From Bryobacteraceae bacterium (GTDB taxonomy: Bacteria > Acidobacteriota > Terriglobia > Bryobacterales > Bryobacteraceae): 64,000 bases of DNA. The notes under the pieces were generated by a model that was not told the DNA's origin, searched no databases, and saw only the letters and a list, made by a program, of their open reading frames with translations. The position numbers and the translations under genes are program-made. Shown here one piece after another: positions 17,995 through 28,873 of the stretch. The first letter of the stretch is position 1; each line of letters starts with the position of its first letter. Location: positions 62,001 through 126,000 of the forward strand of contig JAHCHE010000024.1 in assembly GCA_026129905.1 (NCBI GenBank), written 5' to 3'.

Positions 17995-18867
17995 TCAGGA
18001 GACCGCCGAGTACTTGCGGGTGAGGTCGCGCAGCTTGCGGAGCAGGGGCGGCACGGCGGTGGCGGCGTCGGCGGCTTCCTCGTACTCGAGCGCGAGATAG
18101 CCCTTGTATTTCGCGTCGGCGAAGATCTTCGTCAGGCGGTCCCAGTCGGCCGGTTCGCCCTTCTCCTTCTCTCGGATCACGGTTTTGAACTGGGCGTTGA
18201 CGGCGTAGGGGGCGCACATCGCGATCTGGCGATAGGAGTCCTGGCGGAAGTTGCCGGTGTCGAGGTTGATGCCGACCCAGGGCGAGTCCACCTGCCTGAC
18301 GATCTGGATGACGCGTTCGGCCTTCAACGTGATGCCGCCGTGGTTTTCCAGGCCGAGGATGACGCCGTTGGCGCCCGCGTACTCGCCGGCGCGCTTGAGG
18401 ATCTCCGCGACCCAGCCCGCCGCCTCGTCCTCGGAATGGCCCTTGGGGACGTCGCCGCCGAAGACGCGGATGTGACCGGCGCCGAGCTTGGCCGCGACAT
18501 CCACCCACCGCTTCGTCTCCTGGATCTCCTTGGCGCGCAGTTCCGGCGTCGGCTGGCACATGTCGGTGCGGACGGAGATGCTGTAGATCGCGACGCCGTT
18601 GCGATAGGCGAGGCGGCGGAGCGGCAGAAGGAAGCTGTCCTCGGTCTTGGGGAACCAGTAGACGGTGAGGTCGAGGCCGTCGATGTCGGTATCGACCGCG
18701 AGGCGGACCAGGTCGTCGTAGGTCATCGTCCCGGCCTTGAGTTCGTTGCGCAACGAGTAGGCGCAAAGGGCGCTGCGGAGCCTGGGGCCTTCGCCGCGCG
18801 GGCTGCCGGTCATCCGATTCGCCAGCGCCAAGGCCGGCAGACACTTAAACAGGTCACGACGATTCAT
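17995..18867 (-). CDS. Sugar phosphate isomerase/epimerase (AP endonuclease-2 fold), exported
   Basis: A 290-residue TIM-barrel protein of the xylose-isomerase-like family (PF01261). The leader MNRRDLFKCLPALALA has an Arg pair and hydrophobic stretch, suggesting Tat export. Barrel strands carry the expected metal-site acidic and His residues in ILGLENHGGI and VGINLDTGNF. ATG 18867 is chosen because the leader starts there; a longer frame to 18960 adds only low-complexity residues. A TACAAT hexamer on the minus strand at about 18890-18900 could be its -10 box. It converges with the propeller gene. Sugar substrate unknown. Confidence 0.88.
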   Translation of the reverse strand: MNRRDLFKCLPALALANRMTGSPRGEGPRLRSALCAYSLRNELKAGTMTYDDLVRLAVDTDIDGLDLTVYWFPKTEDSFLLPLRRLAYRNGVAIYSISVRTDMCQPTPELRAKEIQETKRWVDVAAKLGAGHIRVFGGDVPKGHSEDEAAGWVAEILKRAGEYAGANGVILGLENHGGITLKAERVIQIVRQVDSPWVGINLDTGNFRQDSYRQIAMCAPYAVNAQFKTVIREKEKGEPADWDRLTKIFADAKYKGYLALEYEEAADAATAVPPLLRKLRDLTRKYSAVS

Positions 18868-18916
18868 GGGAGCACCTCGCACCAACCCACCCATTGTATG
18901 CCGGGGCGGAGGCGGG

Positions 18917-20068
18917 CTACAGCGCTCGGGTGAGGATCTCACGCAGTTCGGAGGAAGCAAGGGCGATCGGGTTGCCCTTCATGCTGCTGGCGCGCGCCGC
19001 CTTGTCGATGAGGGCGGGGACGTGCGGCTCGGCGAGGCCGTAGGTACGAAGCGGGGGGATGGAAAGTTCGCTGACGATCCGGGCGGTCCAGCGCGCGGCG
19101 TCTTCGGGGGCCGCTGTCGAATCGCCGGTGAGGATGGCGGCCACGGCGGCGTAACGGCGGAGAGCCTCGCCGCCGGCATCGCGAGACTTCAGCGCCTGGA
19201 CGTTCGCATCGATGACGTGCGGAAGCAGCGCGGCGCAGACGGCGCCGTGGGGCGCGGGGAACTCGCCGCCGATGGGAGCGGCGAAGCCGTGCACGGCGCC
19301 GAGGCCTGCGTTGGCGAGCGAGAGGCCGCCGAGGAGGCCGGCGAAGGCCATATCGGTGCGCGCCTCGAGGTCGCCGGGATGGGAGAAGGCGCGCGGCAAG
19401 CTTCGCGCGGCGCGGCGGATGCCTTCGAGGCAGAACATGTCCGTCATCGGGTTGGCGCGGACGGAGACGTAGGGCTCGATGAGCTGGGTGAGCGCGTCAA
19501 GTCCCGTGGAGGCGGTGACCGTCGGCGGAAGATCGAGCGTGAGTTCCGGATCCACCACTGCCAGCCGGGCCAGCATGCGGGGGCTGCGCAGGCTGGCTTT
19601 CACCTTGTGCGCGGGCGAGCCGAGCACGGCATTGCGCGTGACCTCCGAGCCCGTGCCTGCCGTGGTGGGGACGGCAATGAAGGGGGCGGACGGAGCGGGG
19701 AGCTTGTTCCCTTTGCCGACGACTTCGAGATAGTCGAGGGGGTCGCCGGGATTGGCCAGAAGGGCGGCGATGGCCTTGGCGGCGTCGATGGCGCTGCCGC
19801 CGCCGAACGCGATGACCACATCGCAGCGCTCCTGCCGGGCGTTCTCGACGCCGTCGCGGACCAGGTCGATGTCGGGCTCGCCGGGCGTGGGGAAAGCGAA
19901 CGACGAGACGCTATTGGAGTCGAGCGACTTGATGAGCGCGGCGGCGCGCCGGGTTTCGCGCCCGGTGACGACGAGAGCGCGCCGGCCCATTTCCGCGGCG
20001 GCCGGGGCCACCTCGCGGAGCGAGCCGGGGCCGAAGACGATGCGCGCCGCGGTGGCGAACTCGAACAT
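18917..20068 (-). CDS. Iron-containing alcohol dehydrogenase (maleylacetate reductase-like)
   Basis: About 383 residues of the type III, metal-dependent alcohol dehydrogenase family. Seen: the NAD-binding FGGGSAIDAAK, the conserved PTTAGTGSEVTRNAV, and the His-rich metal region HGFAAPIGGEFPAPHGAVC. Short N-terminal MFEFATAARIVFGPGS resembles maleylacetate reductases and related alcohol dehydrogenases, but the substrate cannot be fixed. ATG 20068 is preferred over 20083. It follows the small monooxygenase gene by 8 bases, so the two probably form one transcript for an oxidised small-molecule substrate. Confidence 0.9.
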   Translation of the reverse strand: MFEFATAARIVFGPGSLREVAPAAAEMGRRALVVTGRETRRAAALIKSLDSNSVSSFAFPTPGEPDIDLVRDGVENARQERCDVVIAFGGGSAIDAAKAIAALLANPGDPLDYLEVVGKGNKLPAPSAPFIAVPTTAGTGSEVTRNAVLGSPAHKVKASLRSPRMLARLAVVDPELTLDLPPTVTASTGLDALTQLIEPYVSVRANPMTDMFCLEGIRRAARSLPRAFSHPGDLEARTDMAFAGLLGGLSLANAGLGAVHGFAAPIGGEFPAPHGAVCAALLPHVIDANVQALKSRDAGGEALRRYAAVAAILTGDSTAAPEDAARWTARIVSELSIPPLRTYGLAEPHVPALIDKAARASSMKGNPIALASSELREILTRAL

Positions 20069-20076
20069 GGCCGCGG

Positions 20077-20382
20077 CTACCAACCTTCGTCGGCGGGGAA
20101 GACGTTAGCGAATTTCACGCTGGTCCTGGGCTGGGCCATCATGCCGGCGACGGCGTCCCGCCACTTCTGGTAGTGCGCGGTCTCCTTGTGCTCGGCGGCG
20201 GCCGAGGCGTCGCGGTAGACCTCGACGAGGATGAAACGGGCGGGGTCGTCGCTTTGCTGGACGACGTCGAAGCGGGCGACGCCGGGCTCGCGGACGCTAT
20301 TGCTGGCGTTTTCGACGGTGGCCTGCTTGAAGGCTTCAATCGATTCGGGTTTTACGTGGACGTGGACGTGAACGATGAGCAT
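20077..20382 (-). CDS. Antibiotic biosynthesis monooxygenase-domain (YgiN/LsrG-like) protein
   Basis: A 101-residue dimeric alpha-beta-barrel (ABM, PF03992) protein: [13 protein letters not shown] at the start, the central [17 protein letters not shown] and FILVEVYRD, and [10 protein letters not shown] before the last helix. Family members are cofactor-free monooxygenases or isomerases acting on quinols or autoinducer-2 derivatives. Co-directional with the following alcohol dehydrogenase gene, 8 bases away. The specific reaction is unknown. Confidence 0.88.
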   Translation of the reverse strand: MLIVHVHVHVKPESIEAFKQATVENASNSVREPGVARFDVVQQSDDPARFILVEVYRDASAAAEHKETAHYQKWRDAVAGMMAQPRTSVKFANVFPADEGW

Positions 20383-20449
20383 GCTGGCGCTCCATACTGC
20401 AGGCGTCGTTTCATCGCCTGCGGGGTCGTCAGGGCGCGAGAGCGCGTAC

Positions 20450-20980
20450 TTAGCTGGAAGCGCTCTGGGCCAGGTTCATTTCGTCGGCCGAGGGGCCGTA
20501 AAGGCCGGGAACCGCTACGTCGTTCAGGCGGAGGTAGACGGTGAGTTGGGCCCGGTGGTGGATGAGGTGGTTAAGGATCATCGAGCGGATGACGCCGCTT
20601 TTGGGAAGCGTGAAGATCACGTTTCCGCCCATCAGCAGCGACCAGTTGTGCGCCATCTGCTCGTCGGTGGCGGCGGCGATGGCCGCGCGCGCCTCCGATA
20701 CGTTCTTGTCGAACATCGCCAGGAGCGCCTCGCTGCTCTCGGGGATCGGCGCGGGCTGGTAAGGTTCGCCGCCGGGAGGCGCCAGGTCCAGTGATTCCGA
20801 GCCGAGGGTAAACCCGGTCCAGCCCGGCATCTCGGCAATGTGCTGCGCCAGGCGGCCCATGGTCATCGATTTCTCGTGCGGCTTCCAGGCCGGCTTGTCC
20901 ATGGGCACGCGCTCCAGGGTCTTGCGCGTGTTCGCCATTTCCTGGTCGAACTCCGGCAAAAGCATTTCAGCGATGGTCAT
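20450..20980 (-). CDS. DinB family protein (putative metal-dependent hydrolase/transferase)
   Basis: A 176-residue four-helix-bundle protein. Candidate metal His residues are in [11 protein letters not shown] and [11 protein letters not shown], as in the DinB/YfiT superfamily, and the C-terminal [16 protein letters not shown] matches acidobacterial DinB proteins. The start at 20980 is fixed by GGAGGG at 20985-20990; an upstream ATG at 20992 overlaps this site. Function in this genome is unknown; relatives include thiol-dependent transferases. Stands alone between the monooxygenase and VWFA genes. Confidence 0.9.
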   Translation of the reverse strand: MTIAEMLLPEFDQEMANTRKTLERVPMDKPAWKPHEKSMTMGRLAQHIAEMPGWTGFTLGSESLDLAPPGGEPYQPAPIPESSEALLAMFDKNVSEARAAIAAATDEQMAHNWSLLMGGNVIFTLPKSGVIRSMILNHLIHHRAQLTVYLRLNDVAVPGLYGPSADEMNLAQSASS

Positions 20981-21008
20981 AATTCCCTCCAAAAGGATGA
21001 ATGCGCTT

Positions 21009-22615
21009 TTACGATCCTAGCGCACGCCGGTAGCGCCTGAGGGGTACCGTCACCGAGCCGACGGCGCCGGAGCCGGAGTCCCGCAGGACGACGCGCAGCA
21101 GCTTCGCCTTCGGGTCCGGGTGGAGCCGCTCGCGCAGGCGGAGACCCTTCGCCTGCATCACCTGGTCGTACGTGGCGCGGTTCAGGCGGAGGTTGTTCGT
21201 GTTCGCGGCGGTCTTGATGCGCTGCTCCTTTTCGTCGAGCTGCACCAGCCAGAGGTCGAGTCCGCACTCCCAGACGCCTTCCTTCTCCTTCGGGTGGAAG
21301 GTGATGTCCCGGGCGTCGATCATCAGCTCGAGGTTCACCTCGCCTTCCTGGCCGGCGGCAGCGTGTACCGTCAGTCCAAGGCGGGTGGCGTCGAGCGGGC
21401 TGAAGGTGGCCGCTTCGAGGACCTGCTCGCGGTACCAGGTCTCGTCCGGCTCGCCGGCCTGGGCGAAGTAGCCGCCGCGGTGGTGCAGTTGAACGCCGGG
21501 GCGGGCGACCTCGACCTTGATCTCGCGGAACCGGTTGTTCCATTCGTCGTGCGCGGGGTAGTAGCCGAGGAGGTAGGTTTTGCGGCAGTCGTCCAGCGCG
21601 CGGCGCATGGCCGCAACCAGGTCGTTGGCGTTGTAGTAGGGCCGCCCTCCGGTGCGCGATGCCAGAACGCGCATGGTGGCGAAGGTGGCCTGGTCGCGGC
21701 CCGGCTGCGACGGCGTAACTTCCGCCCGGTCCGCGCGATACTCCTGGGGCGCCATCAGGCCGCGGGCGTCCACCGGGTAGACGGCGACGTTGGCGTTGTT
21801 GAGGGCGCGGGCGGCGCGTTCGATTTCAGGCGAGACCGCGCGGGGCCGGCGCGACTTCATTTGCGGCCGCGGCAGCGCGTCCAGCTCGAAGGAAATCGGA
21901 AAGCTTCCGGAGACCCAGATGAGATTCTTGCGCCCGGGCAGCCGTTCCAGGTGGGAGGCGATGGACACCAGCGTACGGCTGGTCCGGAAGGCGCGGTCCT
22001 CGTCGAAGTGATCCACCAGGTTGAACGTCAGTTCGCCCAGCCAGGAGTTGAAGTGTTCGGGAGCGGCGATGCCCGGATCGTACAACGGCGCGTCCAGCGA
22101 CGGCGCCTGCTCGCCCTTGAACTTCGCCAGCGCCTCCAGCAGGGCCGGCGCATCGTCGGTGAAATCCACCAGCACCCGCGGGCCGCGGCCCAGAACGCAC
22201 AGGGCGACGCGGTCCCCGGGCCGGAGTTGCTCGATGAAACGGACGATCTGCCGACGCGCGTACGCCTGGTCGGTGATATGGGTGTTAAGGCCGTCGAACA
22301 GGATCATGGTCGGGCTGGCGGCGGGGCCGATGAGCTGTTCGAGCCGGTTGGTGTACGTGTCCGGCGGAAGCTTGGGGACCGCCGCGGCGGGCGGGACCGC
22401 GGGCGCCGCAGTGAAAATGGCGATCTCCTGGCGGCGGCCTTTGTCGAACACCGCAAAGTCCTCTCTCGCGAGGCCTTCAACCGGCTGTCCGTCCTTCGTC
22501 TCGGCGACGATGCTTATCTCGACGAGGCGGGTGGTCACGCGAACGGCCGGTTGTTGCGCTCCGATCTCCTGACCTAAGGTCAGGAGCGCAAAAACCGCCG
22601 CCGCGCGCTTGACGA

Positions 22616-22619
<4 letters not shown>
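21009..22619 (-). CDS. VWFA-related acidobacterial-domain secreted protein
   Basis: A 536-residue protein with a signal peptide (VKRAAAVFALLTLGQEIGA) and the N-terminal pattern VRVTTRLVEISIVAETKDGQPV-VEGLAREDFAVFDKG that marks the VWFA-related acidobacterial domain family (TIGR03436). The von Willebrand A fold follows, with TMILFDGLNT in place of a full MIDAS motif, so metal binding may be altered. The family is strongly expanded in Acidobacteria; function is unknown. The GTG start (22617-22619) overlaps the nuoM stop as GTGA, implying translation after nuoM. Confidence 0.9.
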
Positions 22620-24178
<1,559 letters not shown>

Positions 24179-24229
24179 ATCGCTGAGCTTTGAATCAATC
24201 ATCTTATATGAAGGTTCCGGCGGGGAGCA

Positions 24230-26389
24230 ATGACGGCGGCGGCGACTCGGATTCGCGCCACGTTGTGCGGCGCGGTGCAGGGCGTGGGTTTTCGGCCGTT
24301 CGTCTACCGGCTGGCGACCGAACTCGGCCTCAACGGCTGGGTGTTGAACTCGGGCGCCGGGCTGACGGTGGAAGTGGAGGGGCCGCGCGAGCGGGCAGAG
24401 ACCTTCCTGAGGCGGCTAGACCTGGAAAAGCCCCCCGCCGCGGCGGTGCTGACGCGCGAAGTGAGCTATCTCGCCCCGGCGGGTTTTGACGGTTTCGAGA
24501 TACGGGCGAGCGACGACGCGGCGGAGAAGACCGCCGGCGTACTGCCGGACCTCGCGACTTGCGCCGCCTGCCGCGCCGAGCTGTTCGATCGCGCCGACCG
24601 GCGCTACCGGTATCCCTTCACCAACTGCACCAACTGCGGTCCGCGCTACACGATCGTGCTAGACATCCCGTATGACAGACCGAATACGACCATGCGCGGG
24701 TTCACGCTGTGCGAAAACTGCCGCCGCGAGTATACCGATCCGGCCGACCGGCGCTTTCACGCGCAGCCGAACGCCTGTCCCGTGTGCGGCCCGCGAATCG
24801 GGCTGGGCATTGGGGAGGCGGCGCGCGCGCTGGAGGCGGGCCGCATTCTGGCGCTGAAGGGCATCGGGGGATTTCAACTGCTGGTGGATGCGCGGGACGA
24901 GAGCGTGGTCGAGCGATTAAGGGAACGAAAGCACCGCGAAGAAAAGCCGTTCGCGACGATGATGCCCTCGCTCGACATTGTGAAGCGGTATTGCCGGGTT
25001 TCGGCCGAAGAAGAAGCCCTGCTCGAATCGCCGGCGGCCCCGATCACGCTGCTCGAGCCGAACGGCAACCCCGGCATCGCGTCCGGCGTGGCCCGGAGTT
25101 CGCCCTACCTCGGCGTGATGCTGCCGTATTCGCCGCTGCATCACCTGCTGATGGAGGCCTTCCCTCATCCGGTGGTGGCCACCAGCGGCAATCGCAGCGA
25201 CGAACCGATCGCTATCGACAACGCCGAAGCGCTGGACCGGCTTTCCGGAATCGCCGACGCGTTTCTCCTCCACGACCGTCCGGTGGCGCGGCCGTGCGAC
25301 GATTCCGTGGCGCGCCTTTCCCGGGGACGCGAAAGCGTGCTGCGGCGCGCGCGGGGGTACGCGCCGCTGCCCGTCCGCTTCGGTAGGGAACTGCCCCGCG
25401 TGCTGGCGGTGGGCGGCCACCTGAAGAACACGGTCGCGATCGCCATCGGCAGACAGGTGTTTCTGAGCCAGCACGTTGGCGACCTCGATACGTGGGAGGC
25501 GCGGCGCAGTTTCGAGCGCGCCATCGAGGACCTGTGCCGGCTGTACCGCTTCACTCCGGAGATCGTCGCCTGCGATCTGCATCCGGACTACGCGTCCACC
25601 ATCTGGGCGCGCGCTTCGGGCCTTCCGGTCGCCGGCGTCCAGCACCACCACGCTCATGTCGCTTCATGCGCGGCGGAAAACGGCGTGGAGGGCGCGTACC
25701 TCGGCGTGTCGTGGGACGGCGCCGGATATGGGCTGGACGGGGTCATCTGGGGCGGGGAGTTCTTCCTGGCGCACGGCGGCCGTTTCGAGCGGATCGCGCA
25801 TCTGCGGCCGTTCCGGCTGCCGGGCGGCGAGGCGGCCATCCGCGAGGGGTGGCGCTCGGCGGCGAGCCTCCAGATCCAACTGGGGCTGCCGTGCGACTGC
25901 CCGCCGCCGATCCGGCGCATGGTGGAGCGGGGCATTAACTCGCCGCTAACCACCAGCGTCGGGCGGCTCTTCGACGCGGTCGCCTCCCTCAGCGGCGTCG
26001 CGCGGGAGAACCGCTTCGAAGGACAGGCCGCCATGCAACTGGAGCGCGCGATCGGCGGCGGCGCGACCGACGAAGCGTACCCTCTGCCGGGCGGCGATTG
26101 GGAGCCGCTGATCCGGCAAGTGGTGGAAGACGTCCGCCGCGGCGCCGATCCCGGCTTAATCTCCGCCCGCTTCCACAACGCGCTCGCCGCCTGGATCGTC
26201 GAAGCCGCCGCGGCGGCCGGCGTAGAGCGGATAATAATGAGTGGCGGGGTGTTTCAGAACCGGTATCTCACCGAGCGGACGGCGGCGCTGCTGGAAGCTT
26301 CCGGCCACGCCGTCTACACCCACCAGCGCGTTCCGGCCAACGACGGCGGCATCGCGCTCGGACAGGCGGTTCTGGCCCGCCAGGAGTGA
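24230..26389 (+). CDS. hypF: Hydrogenase maturation carbamoyltransferase HypF
   Basis: Converts carbamoyl phosphate to the thiocarbamate on HypE that becomes the cyanide ligand of [NiFe]-hydrogenase. The 719 residues show the full domain order: N-terminal acylphosphatase (GAVQGVGFRPFVYRLA), two zinc fingers (CAAC...CTNC and CENC...CPVC), the YrdC-like domain (residues about 190-360) and the Kae1-like domain with the HHHAHVASC metal motif and SGGVFQNRYL. First gene of hypF-hypC-hypD-hypE; hypC follows after 3 bases. The gap to the divergent nuoM is only about 50 bases. Confidence 0.97.
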   Translation: MTAAATRIRATLCGAVQGVGFRPFVYRLATELGLNGWVLNSGAGLTVEVEGPRERAETFLRRLDLEKPPAAAVLTREVSYLAPAGFDGFEIRASDDAAEKTAGVLPDLATCAACRAELFDRADRRYRYPFTNCTNCGPRYTIVLDIPYDRPNTTMRGFTLCENCRREYTDPADRRFHAQPNACPVCGPRIGLGIGEAARALEAGRILALKGIGGFQLLVDARDESVVERLRERKHREEKPFATMMPSLDIVKRYCRVSAEEEALLESPAAPITLLEPNGNPGIASGVARSSPYLGVMLPYSPLHHLLMEAFPHPVVATSGNRSDEPIAIDNAEALDRLSGIADAFLLHDRPVARPCDDSVARLSRGRESVLRRARGYAPLPVRFGRELPRVLAVGGHLKNTVAIAIGRQVFLSQHVGDLDTWEARRSFERAIEDLCRLYRFTPEIVACDLHPDYASTIWARASGLPVAGVQHHHAHVASCAAENGVEGAYLGVSWDGAGYGLDGVIWGGEFFLAHGGRFERIAHLRPFRLPGGEAAIREGWRSAASLQIQLGLPCDCPPPIRRMVERGINSPLTTSVGRLFDAVASLSGVARENRFEGQAAMQLERAIGGGATDEAYPLPGGDWEPLIRQVVEDVRRGADPGLISARFHNALAAWIVEAAAAAGVERIIMSGGVFQNRYLTERTAALLEASGHAVYTHQRVPANDGGIALGQAVLARQE

Positions 26390-26392
26390 ATC

Positions 26393-26650
26393 ATGTGCCT
26401 GGCCATTCCCGGCAGACTTGTCAGCGTGGAAGAGGAAGCCGATCCGGCGTTGCGCCGGGGAACGGTCGATTTCGGCGGCGTGAAAAAGGATGTGAGCCTC
26501 GCCTTCACGCCGGAGGCGGCGGAAGGCAACTACGTCCTGGTGCACGTCGGCTTCGCGCTCAGCGTGGTGGACGAGGAGGAGGCCCAGCGCATCTTTGAGG
26601 ACCTGAAGCGCATGGATGAGCTGGCGGAACTCGAGGAACCATCGCCATGA
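26393..26650 (+). CDS. hypC: Hydrogenase assembly chaperone HypC
   Basis: Chaperone that carries the Fe(CN)2CO group with HypD. The 85-residue protein opens with the invariant MCLAIPG, whose Cys2 is the essential ligand, and has the OB-fold residues [16 protein letters not shown] and [13 protein letters not shown]. Length is normal. Overlaps hypD by ATGA (26647-26650). Confidence 0.97.
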   Translation: MCLAIPGRLVSVEEEADPALRRGTVDFGGVKKDVSLAFTPEAAEGNYVLVHVGFALSVVDEEEAQRIFEDLKRMDELAELEEPSP

Positions 26651-27771
26651 GGTACCTGGACGAGTATCGCGACCCCGAAGCGGCGCAGGCGATCGCCGCC
26701 CGCATCCGCCGCCTGGTCACGCGGCCGTGGACGGTGATGGAGGTGTGCGGCGGCCAGACGCACACGATCATGAAGTCGGGTCTCGAAGACCTGCTTCCAC
26801 CGGAGATTACCCTGGTGCACGGCCCGGGCTGCCCCGTCTGCGTGACGCCGCTGGCGCAGATCGACAAGGCCGTCGCCATCGCATCCCGGCCCGAGACGAT
26901 TCTCTGCTCGTTCGGCGACATGCTGCGCGTGCCCGGCTCGGCCGGGAGCCTGTTCGACGCGAAGGCGGAAGGCGCGGACGTGCGCGTGGTCTACTCGCCG
27001 CTGGATGCGCTGAAGCTTGCGCGTGCGAACCCGTCGCGGGAGATTGTGTTTTTCGCGGTCGGCTTTGAGACTACCGCGCCACCGAACGCGATGGCGGTGT
27101 GGCAGGCGGCGCGGGACGGCGCGCGGAACTTCTCGATTCTGGTCGCGCACGTTCTCGTTCCCCCGGCGATTCGCGCCATTCTCGGGTCACCCTCCTGCCG
27201 CGTGCAGGGTTTCCTCGCGCCCGGCCACGTGTGCACGGTTGCCGGATACGAGGATTACGAGTCGATCGCAGTGGAATTCCGTGTGCCCATTGTGGTGACC
27301 GGATTCGAGCCGCTGGACATCCTCGACGGCGTGCGCATGGCGGTCGCGCAACTGGAGACCGGGCGCGCCGAAGTGGAGAACCAGTACAGCCGCGTGGTGC
27401 GGCGCGAAGGCAATGCCGCGGCCCGGCAGCGCGTCGACGAGGTGTTCGAAGTGTCGCCGCGAAGCTGGCGCGGAATCGGCGACATCCCGAACAGCGGGTT
27501 GCGCCTGCGGAGCGCCTACAGGGAGTTCGACGCGGAAGCGCGGTTTCCCTACGCGGCGCCCGAGGCCGAAGAGCCCAGCGAATGCATCGCCGGCCTGGTT
27601 CTGCAAGGCCTGAAGAAGCCCCACGAGTGCCCGGCGTTCGGAACGCTCTGCACGCCCGAGCACCCTCTGGGCGCGCCGATGGTTTCCTCCGAAGGCGCCT
27701 GCGCCGCTTTCTACCGTTATGCCCGGCGTCAGCCGGCGGCAGCCGAACACGGGGAAGCCGTTGGCCGATAG
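26647..27771 (+). CDS. hypD: Hydrogenase iron-sulfur maturation protein HypD
   Basis: Scaffold on which CN and CO are attached to iron before transfer to the hydrogenase large subunit. 374 residues. Conserved motifs: [11 protein letters not shown] with Cys34, [10 protein letters not shown] with Cys62 and Cys65, [14 protein letters not shown], and the Cys-bearing C-terminal region ([29 protein letters not shown] in family order) that binds the [4Fe-4S] cluster. Start overlaps hypC; the 3' end overlaps the likely hypE start by 11 bases. Confidence 0.97.
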   Translation: MRYLDEYRDPEAAQAIAARIRRLVTRPWTVMEVCGGQTHTIMKSGLEDLLPPEITLVHGPGCPVCVTPLAQIDKAVAIASRPETILCSFGDMLRVPGSAGSLFDAKAEGADVRVVYSPLDALKLARANPSREIVFFAVGFETTAPPNAMAVWQAARDGARNFSILVAHVLVPPAIRAILGSPSCRVQGFLAPGHVCTVAGYEDYESIAVEFRVPIVVTGFEPLDILDGVRMAVAQLETGRAEVENQYSRVVRREGNAAARQRVDEVFEVSPRSWRGIGDIPNSGLRLRSAYREFDAEARFPYAAPEAEEPSECIAGLVLQGLKKPHECPAFGTLCTPEHPLGAPMVSSEGACAAFYRYARRQPAAAEHGEAVGR

Positions 27772-28816
27772 CAAAGAGTTCACGTGGACTTGCCCGCTGC
27801 CGGCGTTGACGTCGGACCGCATCCTGCTCGCCCACGGCGGCGGCGGCAAGCTCATGGAGCAGCTTCTGGAATCGGTGTTCTATCCGGCGTTCTCGAACCC
27901 GGCGCTGAACAACCGGCACGACGGCGCGGTGATGGAGGTGAACGGCAGCCGCCTCGCGTTCACCACCGATTCGTATGTCGTCCGGCCGCTGGAGTTCCCC
28001 GGCGGCTCGATCGGCGATCTCGCGGTCTACGGCACGGTGAACGACCTGGCGATGTGCGGCGCCAGGCCCTTGTTTCTGAGCGCGGGCTTCATCCTCGAAG
28101 AGGGACTGCCGGTGGAGACCTTGCGCCGAGTGGTGGAGTCCATGCGCGCGGCGGCCGCGCTGGCGGGCGTGCCGCTGGTGACGGGCGACACGAAGGTGGT
28201 GGACAAGGGCAAGGGCGACGGCATCTTCATCAACTCGGCGGGCGTAGGCATCGTGGAAACGGACCTGGCGATCGCGCCGCGATCGGTTCAGCCGGGCGAC
28301 GCGGTGATCGTCAGCGGCGACCTCGGCGCGCACGGCGTCGCGGTGCTGTCCGTCCGGGAGGGCCTCGAGTTCGACGCGCCCGTGCTGAGCGACGCCGCTC
28401 CGCTCTGGGCGCCGGTGAAAGCGCTGCTGGACGCGGGCATCGCGGTCCATTGCCTGCGCGACCTCACCCGCGGAGGGCTGGCGTCGGCGCTCAACGAAAT
28501 CGCTTCGGCGCGAGGAGTGGCGGTGCGCATTGACGAATCGCGCGTGCCGGTTGCGGAGCCCGTGCGCGGCGCGTGCGAGATGCTGGGTCTGGATCCGCTG
28601 TACGTGGCGTGCGAGGGCCGCTTCGCCGCCTTCGTTCCGGACAGCGAGGCGGACGCCGCCGTGGAGACGCTGCGCCGGTTCGACGTCTGCCGGCTGGCCG
28701 AGCGCGCGGGCTTCGTCGCGGAGAACCCGGCGGGGACGGTCCTGCTGCGGAGCCGCATAGGCGGCAACCGCGTGCTGGACATGCTGAGCGGAGAGCAGTT
28801 GCCGCGGATCTGTTGA
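27761..28816 (+). CDS. hypE: Hydrogenase expression/formation protein HypE
   Basis: Dehydrates the thiocarbamate made by HypF to a thiocyanate on its own C-terminal Cys, the cyanide donor. Sequence shows the AIRS-like ATP-binding fold ([27 protein letters not shown]) and the exact tail PRIC with the terminal Cys. About 351 residues. The start is taken as TTG at 27761, with GGGGAA just upstream and an 11-base overlap with hypD; an ATG at 27719 would lie deeper inside hypD and add 14 unconserved residues. Last gene of the hyp set. Confidence 0.95.
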   Translation: MADSKEFTWTCPLPALTSDRILLAHGGGGKLMEQLLESVFYPAFSNPALNNRHDGAVMEVNGSRLAFTTDSYVVRPLEFPGGSIGDLAVYGTVNDLAMCGARPLFLSAGFILEEGLPVETLRRVVESMRAAAALAGVPLVTGDTKVVDKGKGDGIFINSAGVGIVETDLAIAPRSVQPGDAVIVSGDLGAHGVAVLSVREGLEFDAPVLSDAAPLWAPVKALLDAGIAVHCLRDLTRGGLASALNEIASARGVAVRIDESRVPVAEPVRGACEMLGLDPLYVACEGRFAAFVPDSEADAAVETLRRFDVCRLAERAGFVAENPAGTVLLRSRIGGNRVLDMLSGEQLPRIC

Positions 28817-28873
28817 CGGCGCGCGGGCCATTCCATTCGGAGGCGTTGTCGTAAACTGAAAGAAAGCTCCTGC

